Source: Bacteroidales bacterium | Lineage (GTDB): Bacteria; Bacteroidota; Bacteroidia; Bacteroidales; UBA10428 | Reading direction: 5' to 3' | Assembly: GCA_016935435.1 (NCBI GenBank) | Contig: JAFGQZ010000035.1 | Location: 1 to 36,442 of the forward strand | Length of the DNA: 36,442 bases | Notes under the pieces: generated by a model | Database searches by the model: none | Told to the model about the DNA's origin: nothing | The model's input: the letters and a program-made list of their open reading frames with translations, nothing else | In this document: in pieces, positions 1-7,983 of the stretch | Position numbering within the stretch: the first letter of the stretch is position 1 | Layout of the letters: each line of letters starts with the position of its first letter | Translations under genes and position numbers: made by a program

Positions 1-127
1 ATTTTATTTGGGCATTAAACAACATATTAATATTTAATTGCTTGGTTTAAATCTTTTATATTATAATCAAAAACCTGGAAACAGTTATATTTTTAAAGCA
101 CATTTGAATATGCTGCTGCTTTAAATG

Positions 128-158
128 AAAAAAGCCCGGACACAATTGCCGGGCTTTT
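128..158 (-). terminator. Rho-independent terminator of citrate synthase
   Basis: A perfect 10-bp inverted repeat (AAAAGCCCGG at 130-139, CCGGGCTTTT at 149-158) with a 9-nt loop lies 25 bases beyond the citrate synthase stop. Read on the minus strand, the GC-rich stem is followed by a run of six U. The T run on the other side means it could also stop transcription entering from the left. Bases 1-127 are AT-rich and show no gene. Confidence 0.85.
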
Positions 159-183
159 CTTCGATATTTACAATTTATAAAAA

Positions 184-1530
184 TTACTTACGGTTTTCGA
201 GTTTTTCGTAATCTACCCTGCCCCAAACATTTTTATATGCAGGGCGGATAATTCGTTTCGAACTGAAAGTTACTTCTTCCAAACGGTGTGCACACCATCC
301 GGCAATGCGTGAAACAGCAAAAATTGGGGTGTACAGTTCTTTGGGAATATCGATACACTGATAAACAAAGCCAGAGTAAAAGTCAACATTGGGTGCCACC
401 ACTTTGGCGTTGTCGTTTCCTTTAAAATCGGCCAATACCTGGGGCGAAAGTTCCTCGATACTTTCGTACAGCTTAAATTCATCTTCCCTGCCTTTTTCTT
501 TAGCCAGTTCGCGGGCTTTTTCTTTAAGTATAATGGCACGGGGGTCGGAAAGGGTGTAAATGGCATGCCCTATGCCATAAATTTTCCCTGAGCCGTCGCC
601 TGCTTCACCTTTAAGTATTTTTGTCAAATATCGCGCAATTTCCTGTTTATCGCTCCAGTCTTTCACATGCTTTTTAATATCTTTCATCATTTCAATAACC
701 TGAAGGTTAGCGCCACCGTGCAAAAAACCTTTAAGCGAGCCCAAAGCTGCGGCTATCGCCGAATAAGTATCGGTACCAGAGGAACTTACCACCCTGGTAA
801 CAAACGATGAATTGTTACCGCCACCGTGTTCGGCATGCAAAACCAGGTTCAGATCGAGTATATCTGCTTCGAGCTTGGTGTATTTGTCGCCTTTGAGCAT
901 GTAAAGGAAATTCTCGGCAGTGCTCAATTCTGGCTCGGGATGGCGTATTACCAGCGATTTACGCTGGCTTAGGTGCCTCATACCAAAATAAGAATAGGTA
1001 GTAATAACTGAAAATTTGGAGATGAGGTCTAGAGATTGGCGCACGATGTTGATGTGCGATTGGTCTTCGGCCCTGTCGTCGAGGGTGTACATCATGAGCA
1101 CCGAACGGGCCAGCATGTTCATAATATTATCGCCGCGCAGCGAGAGAATCATGTTTCGGGTGAAAAACGAGGGCAAATCGCGCAGCGATGACAGGTAGGC
1201 CGAAGTTGCTTCTAGCTCTTCACTGTTGGGCAATTTTCCCGATAATAAAAGGTAAATAGTTTCTTCAAATCCATGCCGCCCGTCCTGCTGAAAACCTTTT
1301 ACCAAATCGTACACGTTAATGCCCCTGTAGAAGAGCTGTCCATGGCAGGGAATAATTTCTTCCCCCTTTTTCTCGTATCCCACAACATCGCCGATGTTGG
1401 TCAGTCCAACCAAAACACCTGAGCCGTTTTGGTTTCGTAAGCCGCGTTTTACATCAAAACGGGTAAAAAGTTCTTTATCGATCTGCGAAGCATCGATGGA
1501 GAAATGGTCCAGGTCCTTTAGAAAATCCAT
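184..1530 (-). CDS. gltA: Citrate synthase
   Basis: Condenses acetyl-CoA with oxaloacetate to citrate at the entry of the TCA cycle, in the cytoplasm. The 448-residue protein carries the three family active-site segments in order: LHGGANLQVIEMM (first catalytic His), GIGHAIYTLSDPR (second His, with the substrate-binding Arg downstream) and NVDFYSGFVYQ (catalytic Asp), followed by RIAGWCAHRLEE. The upstream LHAEHGGGNNSSF stretch is also typical. Length fits the slightly long form seen in Bacteroidota. The ATG at 1530 is the natural start. It is the last gene of a minus-strand run but is separated from proA by 340 bp containing a MITE-like element, so it is probably transcribed alone and ends at the hairpin at 128-158. 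A 2-methylcitrate synthase role cannot be excluded from sequence, but no prp genes are nearby. Confidence 0.93.
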   Translation of the reverse strand: MDFLKDLDHFSIDASQIDKELFTRFDVKRGLRNQNGSGVLVGLTNIGDVVGYEKKGEEIIPCHGQLFYRGINVYDLVKGFQQDGRHGFEETIYLLLSGKLPNSEELEATSAYLSSLRDLPSFFTRNMILSLRGDNIMNMLARSVLMMYTLDDRAEDQSHINIVRQSLDLISKFSVITTYSYFGMRHLSQRKSLVIRHPEPELSTAENFLYMLKGDKYTKLEADILDLNLVLHAEHGGGNNSSFVTRVVSSSGTDTYSAIAAALGSLKGFLHGGANLQVIEMMKDIKKHVKDWSDKQEIARYLTKILKGEAGDGSGKIYGIGHAIYTLSDPRAIILKEKARELAKEKGREDEFKLYESIEELSPQVLADFKGNDNAKVVAPNVDFYSGFVYQCIDIPKELYTPIFAVSRIAGWCAHRLEEVTFSSKRIIRPAYKNVWGRVDYEKLENRK

Positions 1531-1572
1531 AGTTTTTGTTTTTAATGTTACCGTATTTACTTTTTAATTTTG

Positions 1573-1596
1573 AATTGTGAATGGATAATTGTGAAT
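1573..1596. repeat. Tandem 10-bp direct repeat upstream of citrate synthase
   Basis: AATTGTGAAT occurs twice (1573-1582 and 1587-1596) separated by GGAT, giving a 14-bp period. It lies 43 bases or more upstream of the citrate synthase start. It resembles the 14-bp-period AT-rich repeat at 1841-1872 on the other side of the MITE-like element, so both may belong to one low-complexity intergenic tract that the element split. Confidence 0.6.
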
Positions 1597-1601
1597 TAGT
1601 T

Positions 1602-1611
1602 AATTAAGAAT
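1602..1611. repeat. Left target-site duplication of the MITE-like element
   Basis: AATTAAGAAT directly abuts the left terminal inverted repeat. The partner AATTAAGAGT at 1823-1832 abuts the right one. Nine of ten bases agree, consistent with a 10-bp duplication that has since acquired one change. Confidence 0.65.
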
Positions 1612-1822
1612 CAATGTCGTTTAGTTAACAATATTTCCTCACGTGCACCCTTAAATTATTCGCTTAGCTCATGAGATCGCTTCGCTAAGTTCCCTAAAGG
1701 GAACAGCGCGTTTGGGGTTCCCCATCAGGGGATTAAGGGCATCGCCTACGGCAAGCCTTTGGCGACCGAAGGGTAAGTGTAAGGGTTTCATCTATTACTT
1801 TTTTCTTAACTAAACAACATTG
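1612..1822. mobile_element. Putative MITE, 211 bp, with 20-bp inverted termini
   Basis: The left end (1612-1631, CAATGTCGTTTAGTTAACAA) and the reverse complement of the right end (1803-1822, CAATGTTGTTTAGTTAAGAA) match at 18 of 20 positions. Nearly identical 10-bp direct repeats flank the pair. The interior has no convincing ORF but is rich in hairpins: CTTAGC/GCTAAG at 1663-1668 and 1684-1689, and TTCCCT-AA-AGGGAA at 1690-1703. It is also more GC-rich than its surroundings. This is the architecture of a non-autonomous element moved in trans. A 10-bp duplication would suit an IS4-like transposase, but that assignment is inference. No second copy was found in the window. Confidence 0.7.
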
Positions 1823-1832
1823 AATTAAGAGT
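1823..1832. repeat. Right target-site duplication of the MITE-like element
   Basis: AATTAAGAGT lies immediately outside the right inverted repeat and matches 1602-1611 at nine of ten positions. Confidence 0.65.
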
Positions 1833-1840
1833 GTCAACTC

Positions 1841-1872
1841 AATTCAAAATTCTCAATTCAAAATTCTCAATT
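1841..1872. repeat. 14-bp tandem repeat running into the proA stop
   Basis: AATTCAAAATTCTC is present twice in perfect tandem (1841-1854, 1855-1868), followed by a partial AATT that reaches into the proA stop codon (1871-1873). There is no hairpin, so it is not an intrinsic terminator. It looks like low-complexity intergenic repeat sequence. Confidence 0.7.
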
Positions 1873-3121
1873 ATTGTCTTACTTGTCCGTTTCCAAAAAT
1901 AATGTACTTGGCCGAGGTTAATTCACGCAAACCCATAGGGCCCCGCACATGTAGCTTTTGGTTGCTTATTCCCATTTCGGCACCCAGTCCGAATTCGTTG
2001 CCATCGGTAAAGCGCGTAGAGGCGTTAATATAGCAGGCGGCCGAATCTACTTCGTTGATAAATTGCATGCCCCGGTTGTAATTGTCGGAAATAATGGCAT
2101 CGGAATGGTGCGAGCCATAGGTGTTGATATGTTCTATGGCCTCATCGACAGAGCCAACAATTTTAACCGAGAGAACCAGGTCGAGATATTCTGTTGCCCA
2201 ATCTTCTTCAGTTGCTTTTTTTATACCGGGCAGGAGAGAGCAGGTTTTGTCGCACCCGCGCAATTCTAACTTTACCTTGTCGTATTCGGCTTTTAACAGG
2301 GGCAAAACCTCTTTTGCTATTTTTTCGTGCACCAGTAAAGTTTCCATGGCATTGCATACGCCCGGACGCTGCACCTTGGCATTATAGGCAACTTTTATGG
2401 CCATTTCTGTATTGGCAAACTCATCGATATAGGTATGACAGATTCCCTGATCGTGACGGATTACCGGAATTACCGAGTTTTCTTCAACAAAGCGTATCAG
2501 GTTTAACCCACCCCGCGGAATTACAACATCGATGTATTCTTTAAGTTTTAATAGTTCCTTTACACTTTCGCGATCGGTACTTTCGATTATTCCAACAGCA
2601 TTGCGTGGCAGACCGGCTTTTTCCAACCCGTTTTGTATTAAACCGGTTATACAAATATTTGAATGAATAGCATCGGAACCCCCTTTTAAAATTGCCCCGT
2701 TTGATGATTTAATGGTTAATGCCGCAACTTCTATACAAACATTCGGCCGCGATTCAAAAATAATCGCAACAACCCCTAAAGGCATTCGCATTTGACCTAT
2801 TTTTAGGCCGTTTGGCTGGGTATCCATACCAATTATTTCGCCAACCGGATCTTTCAGGGTAACTACATCGTTAAGCACTTTAATCATGCCATCAATACGC
2901 GAATCGTTCAGTTCCAGCCTGTCGATTAAGGCTTTCGACATGCCTTTTTCTACGGCATTTTTAATATCGGTTTTGTTTTTCTCCTTAATCAAATCGCGTT
3001 TGCAATCGAGCTCTTCGGCAATATATTTTAGAGCCATATTTTTTGCTGCACTGGTAAATTTAACCAGTTCGCGGGAAGCTTTCCGTGCGTTTTGGGCTTT
3101 TATGAGGAGACTGTTAGTCAT
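1871..3121 (-). CDS. proA: Glutamate-5-semialdehyde dehydrogenase (gamma-glutamyl phosphate reductase)
   Basis: Reduces gamma-glutamyl phosphate to glutamate-5-semialdehyde with NADPH, the second step of proline synthesis from glutamate; cytoplasmic. The 416 residues match the usual ProA length. Diagnostic segments are VIIPRGGLNLIRFVEE and HDQGICHTYID, the active-site Cys in VQRPGVCNAMETLLVH, and AACYINASTRFTDGNEFGLGAEMGIS near the C-terminus. It lies 85 bp downstream of proB on the same strand, so the two pathway enzymes are probably co-transcribed. The gap contains three imperfect 8-bp repeats but no terminator. The start is ATG at 3121. Confidence 0.95.
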   Translation of the reverse strand: MTNSLLIKAQNARKASRELVKFTSAAKNMALKYIAEELDCKRDLIKEKNKTDIKNAVEKGMSKALIDRLELNDSRIDGMIKVLNDVVTLKDPVGEIIGMDTQPNGLKIGQMRMPLGVVAIIFESRPNVCIEVAALTIKSSNGAILKGGSDAIHSNICITGLIQNGLEKAGLPRNAVGIIESTDRESVKELLKLKEYIDVVIPRGGLNLIRFVEENSVIPVIRHDQGICHTYIDEFANTEMAIKVAYNAKVQRPGVCNAMETLLVHEKIAKEVLPLLKAEYDKVKLELRGCDKTCSLLPGIKKATEEDWATEYLDLVLSVKIVGSVDEAIEHINTYGSHHSDAIISDNYNRGMQFINEVDSAACYINASTRFTDGNEFGLGAEMGISNQKLHVRGPMGLRELTSAKYIIFGNGQVRQ

Positions 3122-3150
3122 GATTCATTTATTAAGTATTTATAGTTTTA

Positions 3151-3174
3151 TGGAATGATGGAATATTGGATGAA
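3151..3174. repeat. Three imperfect 8-bp repeats between proB and proA
   Basis: TGGAATGA, TGGAATAT and TGGATGAA follow one another without gaps. They are short and imperfect. No function is evident, and they may be slippage products. Confidence 0.45.
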
Positions 3175-3206
3175 TTTCTTACAATTTTAAATTCCAAACA
3201 ATTGTA

Positions 3207-4016
3207 TCAGCCTTTTACTGCAACCTTCTCCGCAATAAAATGTGTGCCAACTTCTTTTCCATCTAAAACATCAAAAACAACCGAAGGTTCATCGCCATTG
3301 GTAATGATGGTATCGATACCGGCAGCTAGTGTTATTTTGGCGGCCGAAATTTTTGTAACCATGCCCCCGGTGCCAAACGAACTGCCAGCTCCGGTTGCCA
3401 GCTTTTCAAGTTCGGGGGTAATGCCTGAAACCGACCGTATTATACTGGCCGAGCTGTCGGTTTTCGGATCGGCAGAATATAAGCCATCGATATCGCTTAA
3501 AAGAATTAACATATCGGCTTCGACAAGTGTGGCTACCATTGCAGAAAGTGTATCATTATCGCCAAATACAATTTCATCGGTCGATATGGTGTCGTTTTCA
3601 TTAATAATAGGTATAATGCCCATTTCTAAAAGCCTGAAAAGTGTATTTTGGGCATTTGCATGTCGCTGGGGTATAATCATAACATCTTTGGTGAGCAAAA
3701 CCTGGGCAACAACCTGGTTGTATTCCTCAAACATTTTCTGGTAAATTTTCATTAGTTGTGCCTGCCCCAACGCAGCTAAGGCCTGTTTTACCGAAGTTTC
3801 CGAGGGTTTTTCCACCAGGCCGAGCCTTCCTGCCCCTACTCCAATTGCCCCCGAAGAAACCAGCACAACCTGGTACCCTTTACTGCGAAGTGCGCTTAAT
3901 GTGTACGCTAATTTTTCCATTCGCTGAAAGTTAAGCCTTCCGTTCCGGTAAGAAAGGGTTGAAGTACCAACCTTCACAACAACCCGTTTAATATTTTTAA
4001 AATCTTTTCGCTCCAT
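3207..4016 (-). CDS. proB: Glutamate 5-kinase, catalytic form without PUA domain
   Basis: Phosphorylates L-glutamate to gamma-glutamyl phosphate, the first and normally proline-inhibited step of proline synthesis. The amino-acid-kinase fold is complete: VVVKVGTSTLS (Lys15, ATP phosphates), VSSGAIGVGAGRLGL (glutamate site), IINENDTIST and FGDNDTLSA (Asp/Asn contacts), SDIDGLYSADP, and GTGGMVTKISAA with the family lysine at 222. At 269 residues it stops where the C-terminal PUA domain of the approximately 367-residue E. coli enzyme would begin, so it is the short single-domain form. The start ATG is three bases after the stop of the degenerate paralogue, with AAGGT just upstream, which suggests translational coupling and roughly equal expression of the two. 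Confidence 0.94.
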   Translation of the reverse strand: MERKDFKNIKRVVVKVGTSTLSYRNGRLNFQRMEKLAYTLSALRSKGYQVVLVSSGAIGVGAGRLGLVEKPSETSVKQALAALGQAQLMKIYQKMFEEYNQVVAQVLLTKDVMIIPQRHANAQNTLFRLLEMGIIPIINENDTISTDEIVFGDNDTLSAMVATLVEADMLILLSDIDGLYSADPKTDSSASIIRSVSGITPELEKLATGAGSSFGTGGMVTKISAAKITLAAGIDTIITNGDEPSVVFDVLDGKEVGTHFIAEKVAVKG

Positions 4017-4019
4017 ACC

Positions 4020-4697
4020 TTAATTTTCAAAAATCAAATCGCCAATCGATTGTGGAAAAACAAATTCTTGCTTTGGTTCATCTTTTAAATACAGGCACAC
4101 TTCATCGAGCTTATTGAACAATTCCTGTTCGCTGTGCACCAAAATTGCACCCATATTATTTCGGGGCTGAATGATATAATTGCTGTTTACATCCGATTTT
4201 ATCAAAATCATATCAGCTTTTGCCACAGTGGCAACATTCATTGCCAAAGGGTAATTATCATCGAGTTCGATGTCGGAAGTTGATACTGCGTCATTTTCGT
4301 TAATTACAGGAATAAGCCCCATTTCCAGCAGCTTGTCGAACGTGTTTTGTGTGTTGGCAATGCGGCTGGGCCTGTCCATAATATCGGTTGTGAGCAACAC
4401 TTGTGCAACTTTTTGGTTATATTGATCAAAATATTTCTGGTACAGGGTAATCAGTTCGGCCTGGCCTATGGCGGCAGCGGCCATCATGCCGGTAAGATCC
4501 GTCATATCGACTTTCATATTTAACTTATCGGTTCCCAAAACAATTGCCCCTGATGAAACAAGCAATAAGTCTTTTCCGCTGTTCTGCAAGTTGGTCAACA
4601 CCATTGCCAGCCGATCCATTTTTCGGTGGCTGAGTTTACCTTTGCCATCGAGCAGGGTAGATATTTCAATACGCACTACTATTCGTCCCTTCTTCAT
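4020..4697 (-). CDS. Glutamate 5-kinase paralogue with degenerate active site (putative pseudokinase)
   Basis: The 225-residue product aligns with ProB from the first strand onward (LLVSSGAIVLG, KVAQVLLTTDIMDRPSRIANTQ, GLIPVINENDAVST). Several catalytic parts are altered. The phosphate-binding KVGTST is RIEIST, with Lys and Gly replaced by Arg9 and Glu11. FGDNDTLSA is ELDDNYPLA. SDIDGLYSADP is SDVNSNYIIQP. The GTGGMxTK lysine segment is absent. The glutamate-side SSGAI and NEND segments and the Asp-Asn pair at 147-148 are kept. Family knowledge predicts loss of ATP use but possible retention of ligand binding. The frame is open with no frameshift, an AGGT sits four bases before the ATG, and the gene is packed 8 bp after argH and 3 bp before proB. 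It therefore looks maintained rather than decaying. A regulatory or hetero-oligomeric partner of ProB is an inference. Confidence 0.85.
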   Translation of the reverse strand: MKKGRIVVRIEISTLLDGKGKLSHRKMDRLAMVLTNLQNSGKDLLLVSSGAIVLGTDKLNMKVDMTDLTGMMAAAAIGQAELITLYQKYFDQYNQKVAQVLLTTDIMDRPSRIANTQNTFDKLLEMGLIPVINENDAVSTSDIELDDNYPLAMNVATVAKADMILIKSDVNSNYIIQPRNNMGAILVHSEQELFNKLDEVCLYLKDEPKQEFVFPQSIGDLIFEN

Positions 4698-4705
4698 TAC
4701 CTGTG

Positions 4706-6040
4706 TTATATGGTTATAAGTTGTTTCTCAGCTATGGCAGCTTTTTCAAAGCTAAATTGCTTCATAATATTTTTGAATTTCTTTTCAATTTCGATGTTGC
4801 ACAAATTTCCGATACTGCCCTGGTGCGAGTGCCTGATATTTTTGTCGGGTTTAAAATTGCCCCCGGCAATGTCCTTGCCAATTTTTTGGTAGGCCTCGCG
4901 GAAAGGGATACCTGAAAGTACTTGCCTGTTAACCTCTTCCACACTAAAAAGGTACGAATAAATATCGTTATCGAGAATTTTTTCGTTAACCTTTACTTTA
5001 TCGACAATAAAAGTGGCCATATCAATGCAGTTTATCAGGTAATCAAACGATTCGAGGTACGATTCTTTAATAATTTGCATATCCCTGAAATATCCCGAAG
5101 GCAGATTGTTAGATACTAGAGTAAGTTCATTCGCCAAGCTTTGCACCTTATTGCATTTTGCCCTCAACAGTTCAAAAACATCGGGGTTTTTTTTATGGGG
5201 CATTATGCTCGATCCGGTAGTAAATTCATCGGGCAGGCTGACAAAACCAAAATTCTGGCTCATAAAAAGGCATAAATCGTATGCCATACGCGAAATGGTT
5301 GAAGCGAAATTGCCCATTGCGAAAGCAACATTTTTCTCAACTTTTCCACGGCCCATCTGGGCATATACCACATTGTAGTTTAAATTGTCAAAGCCCAGCA
5401 AACCTGTTGTATGCTGTCGGTCTATCGGGAACGACGAACCATAGCCAGCTGCCGAGCCCAAGGGATTTTGGTTAATGAGCTTATAGGCTGCCAACAACAT
5501 TTGCAAATCGTCGGACAAGCTTTCGGCATAGGCACCAAACCAAAGTCCGAATGACGAGGGCATGGCCACTTGTAAATGAGTATAGCCGGGTAAAAGAACG
5601 TTTTTATAGGTTTCGCTCAGCGAAATGAGTTTCTCGAAAAGTGCCCCGGCCGATTCTGCCAATTCTTTGGTTTTGGCACGTGAAAACAGTTTTATGTCAA
5701 GTAAAACCTGATCGTTTCTTGAACGTGCGCTGTGAATTTTTTTTCCGGCATCGCCCACGCGCTGAGTGAGCAAATGTTCAACTTGAGAGTGAACATCTTC
5801 AATGCCGGGCTCAATAACAAATTTGCCCGATTCAATCTCCCGGTAAATTTTTATCAGTTCAACGCGCAAAAGCTGGTAATCGTTGTTTTCGAGCAGGCCA
5901 ACTTTTTCAAGCATGGCAATATGCGCCAGCGAGCCTAATACGTCGAATGGCGCCAGCAATAGGTCAAGTTCACGGTCGCGCCCGACCGTGAACTTTTCTA
6001 TTTCCATATTTACATCTGTTCCCTTGTGCCAGAGTTTCAT
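4706..6040 (-). CDS. argH: Argininosuccinate lyase
   Basis: Splits argininosuccinate to arginine and fumarate, the last step of arginine synthesis. The 444-residue protein has the fumarase/aspartase superfamily signature TTGSSIMPHKKNPDVFELLRAK, with its mobile-loop serines, HSARSRNDQVLLD near residue 82, and the PLGSAAGYG and HTTG region. The N-terminus MKLWHKGTDVNMEIEKFTVG is typical of the family in Bacteroidota. Start is ATG at 6040. It follows argG by 110 bp and is followed 8 bp later by the ProB-like gene, so it links arginine genes to proline genes in one transcription unit. Confidence 0.95.
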   Translation of the reverse strand: MKLWHKGTDVNMEIEKFTVGRDRELDLLLAPFDVLGSLAHIAMLEKVGLLENNDYQLLRVELIKIYREIESGKFVIEPGIEDVHSQVEHLLTQRVGDAGKKIHSARSRNDQVLLDIKLFSRAKTKELAESAGALFEKLISLSETYKNVLLPGYTHLQVAMPSSFGLWFGAYAESLSDDLQMLLAAYKLINQNPLGSAAGYGSSFPIDRQHTTGLLGFDNLNYNVVYAQMGRGKVEKNVAFAMGNFASTISRMAYDLCLFMSQNFGFVSLPDEFTTGSSIMPHKKNPDVFELLRAKCNKVQSLANELTLVSNNLPSGYFRDMQIIKESYLESFDYLINCIDMATFIVDKVKVNEKILDNDIYSYLFSVEEVNRQVLSGIPFREAYQKIGKDIAGGNFKPDKNIRHSHQGSIGNLCNIEIEKKFKNIMKQFSFEKAAIAEKQLITI

Positions 6041-6150
6041 TCCAAAGAGGGTATGTTGTTAATTCAATAAATACTTTTTTAATGGACTGTTGAAATGCCT
6101 GAATTTTAGGTTACCATGTACCCCATTACTCCATCATTTCACCCATCCTC

Positions 6151-7392
6151 TTACAGGATGGATTTCCCTTGTTGCCTCAATATTGCATTGTGGGCCATTA
6201 AGCGTACAGCATTTATTTTTATAAAGCCAGCGCTGTCTTTTTGGTCAAAACCCCCTTCAATGTCCATGCTCGACAAATCTTTGTCGTACAACGAACTGGT
6301 CGATTCACGTCCATTAATCAGTACATTGCCTTTGTAAAGGGTTACATAAACAGTACCGTCAATGAGTTCCTGGGCCTTGTTCATGGCAGCCATCAGGAAG
6401 TCCATTTCGGGGCTGAACCAAAATCCGTTGTAAACCAGTTCGGCAAATATCGGCGAAAGCATGTTTCTCAGCCGCATTACTTCGCGGTCCATGGCAATTC
6501 CTTCGATGTCCATGTGTGCTTTAATGAGTATCTCCCCGGCAGGGGTTTCATAAACGCCGCGCGACTTAATGCCAACGTAACGGTTTTCAACCATATCGAG
6601 CAGTCCGATGCCGTTTTCCCCGCCAATTTTATTGAGGTACATAAAAAGTTCGAGGGGTTTTTCTTTTATCGTGCCATCATCGGTGTTTACCACCTTAACC
6701 GGTATGCCGTCTTTAAAATGAATTTCGATATGTGTTTCTCTATCGGGAGCATCTTGCGGTGCCACCATTTTTGTAAGGATTTCTTTCTCGAATTTAAACT
6801 TCGGGTCTTCCAGAATGCCAGCTTCATGACTGATGTGCATGAGGTTGTCGTCTTCGCTATACGGTTTTTTTAACGAAGCTTTAACGGGTATTTTGTGCTT
6901 TTCGGCATAGTTAAGCATATCGGTACGGCCTTTGAACTCATCTAGAAATTCCTGCATTTTCCAGGGGGCAATTACCTTAATTTTCGGATCGAGCGCATAA
7001 AAGCCAAGTTCGAAACGTACCTGGTCGTTACCTTTTCCGGTTGCCCCATGCGAAACGTATGCTGCATTTTCTTTATGGGCAATTTCTATATGCCGTTTTG
7101 CAATAATTGGCCGCGCCAGCGAAGTGCCGAGCAAATAGCGGCTTTCGTACATGGCATTCGCCTTAATGGCAGGGAAAATATAATCGGTAACAAATTCTTC
7201 TTTCAAATCTTCGATATATACTTTCCGGGCACCAATGGCCAGAGCTTTTTTCTTTACTTCGTCGAAATTTTCTGCCTGGCCCACATCGGCAACATAAGCA
7301 ATAACTTCATAACCTTTGTCGATTAACCATTTTAAAATAACAGAAGTATCTAAACCCCCGCTATAAGCCAAAACAACTTTTTTGTTTTCCAT
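6151..7392 (-). CDS. argG: Argininosuccinate synthase
   Basis: Joins citrulline and aspartate using ATP to give argininosuccinate. The N-terminal PP-loop motif [15 protein letters not shown] is clear. It is followed by the family segments [20 protein letters not shown] and APWKMQEF, and by GHDEA-type features in a 413-residue protein of standard length. The start is ATG at 7392, 85 bp after the argR stop. The intervening sequence has a 17-bp inverted repeat (7435-7451) but no terminator, so argR and argG may share a transcript. A small 7-bp-stem hairpin (6143-6161) overlaps the argG stop codon. It lacks a U run and may act in mRNA processing rather than termination. Confidence 0.95.
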   Translation of the reverse strand: MENKKVVLAYSGGLDTSVILKWLIDKGYEVIAYVADVGQAENFDEVKKKALAIGARKVYIEDLKEEFVTDYIFPAIKANAMYESRYLLGTSLARPIIAKRHIEIAHKENAAYVSHGATGKGNDQVRFELGFYALDPKIKVIAPWKMQEFLDEFKGRTDMLNYAEKHKIPVKASLKKPYSEDDNLMHISHEAGILEDPKFKFEKEILTKMVAPQDAPDRETHIEIHFKDGIPVKVVNTDDGTIKEKPLELFMYLNKIGGENGIGLLDMVENRYVGIKSRGVYETPAGEILIKAHMDIEGIAMDREVMRLRNMLSPIFAELVYNGFWFSPEMDFLMAAMNKAQELIDGTVYVTLYKGNVLINGRESTSSLYDKDLSSMDIEGGFDQKDSAGFIKINAVRLMAHNAILRQQGKSIL

Positions 7393-7434
7393 TTTTTATC
7401 TATTTCAGTTTTTTATTTTCTTTTTCTGTTTTGG

Positions 7435-7451
7435 GTGTTTATTTTAAACAC
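7435..7451. promoter_or_regulatory. Inverted repeat between argR and argG
   Basis: GTGTTTA (7435-7441), TTT, TAAACAC (7445-7451) form a perfect 7-bp inverted repeat 42 bases upstream of the argG ATG. It is AT-rich, has no following U run on the minus strand and is not an ARG-box match, so it is a candidate operator of unknown partner. Confidence 0.35.
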
Positions 7452-7477
7452 ATCAAACATTAATCATTAAAAAATAT

Positions 7478-7960
7478 CTACTTGCCCGATAGTTTATTTT
7501 TCAACTCCGGTATTATAAGCACAAGGGCATTAATAACATCTTTATCCGAAACATTATCATGAGGGATTATTAATATGGTATCGTCGCCGGCGATGGTGCC
7601 TATTATTTCAAACGGAGAAGAACGGTCGATAAGAGAAGCAATACTGGGCGCGTAACCTGGCAATGTTTTAATTACCCCCAGGTTATGGGCAAATTGTATC
7701 GACACAAACCCTTGGGCAGCATAACTTTCTGCAATTTCGTTGTTATGAACCTGGTGCTGATCGGGAAGTTCGTAAATATATCCTTTCTCCGGATCGGAAA
7801 TTTTGTTTACCTTTAGGAACTTTAAATCGCGCGACAGGGTAGCCTGGGTATAACTTAGCCCTCGGCGGACAAGAATACCTAAAAGTTCTTCCTGGCTCGA
7901 AATTTTATTGTTAGAAACTATTTCTTTTATTGCCAACAATCGTTCGGTTCTGTTGCCCAT
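7478..7960 (-). CDS. argR: Arginine repressor
   Basis: Arginine-responsive DNA-binding regulator. The N-terminal winged helix-turn-helix includes the recognition motif YTQATLSRDLKFLKVNK (about residues 37-53). The C-terminal oligomerisation and arginine-binding domain ends with GTIAGDDTILIIPHD, where the paired Asp residues of the family contact arginine. At 160 residues it is of normal ArgR length. It heads the minus-strand block argR-argG-argH-proB'-proB-proA. A consensus ARG box lies one base upstream of its start codon and predicts autoregulation. In this phylum ArgR commonly sits at the head of an arginine operon, which supports the call. Confidence 0.95.
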   Translation of the reverse strand: MGNRTERLLAIKEIVSNNKISSQEELLGILVRRGLSYTQATLSRDLKFLKVNKISDPEKGYIYELPDQHQVHNNEIAESYAAQGFVSIQFAHNLGVIKTLPGYAPSIASLIDRSSPFEIIGTIAGDDTILIIPHDNVSDKDVINALVLIIPELKNKLSGK

Positions 7961-7961
7961 T

Positions 7962-7975
7962 TGAATAAATATTCA
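7962..7975. promoter_or_regulatory. ARG box (ArgR operator) abutting the argR start
   Basis: TGAAT-AAAT-ATTCA exactly satisfies the E. coli-type consensus wnTGAATwwwwATTCAnw, flanking bases included. It occupies the first 15 bases upstream of the argR ATG, 8 bases downstream of the predicted -7 box. Bound ArgR would therefore cover the transcription start and the ribosome-loading region. The symmetrical site could also influence the divergent carB promoter about 60-80 bp away. Confidence 0.75.
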
Positions 7976-7983
7976 TTTTACTT

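Noticed and set aside
1612..1822. Interpretation of the hairpin-rich stretch as a riboswitch or CRISPR fragment
   Set aside because: No repeat-spacer periodicity and no known riboswitch core. The inverted ends plus flanking duplications are explained better by a MITE.
3166..3744. 192-codon plus-strand ORF opposite proB
   Set aside because: Antisense of the intact kinase frame; low-complexity serine-rich translation.
6143..6161. 7-bp-stem hairpin overlapping the argG stop as a terminator
   Set aside because: No U run follows on the minus strand and argH continues in the same direction, so termination is unlikely.
6241..6873. 210-codon plus-strand ORF opposite argG
   Set aside because: Antisense shadow of conserved argG, with no recognisable protein features.
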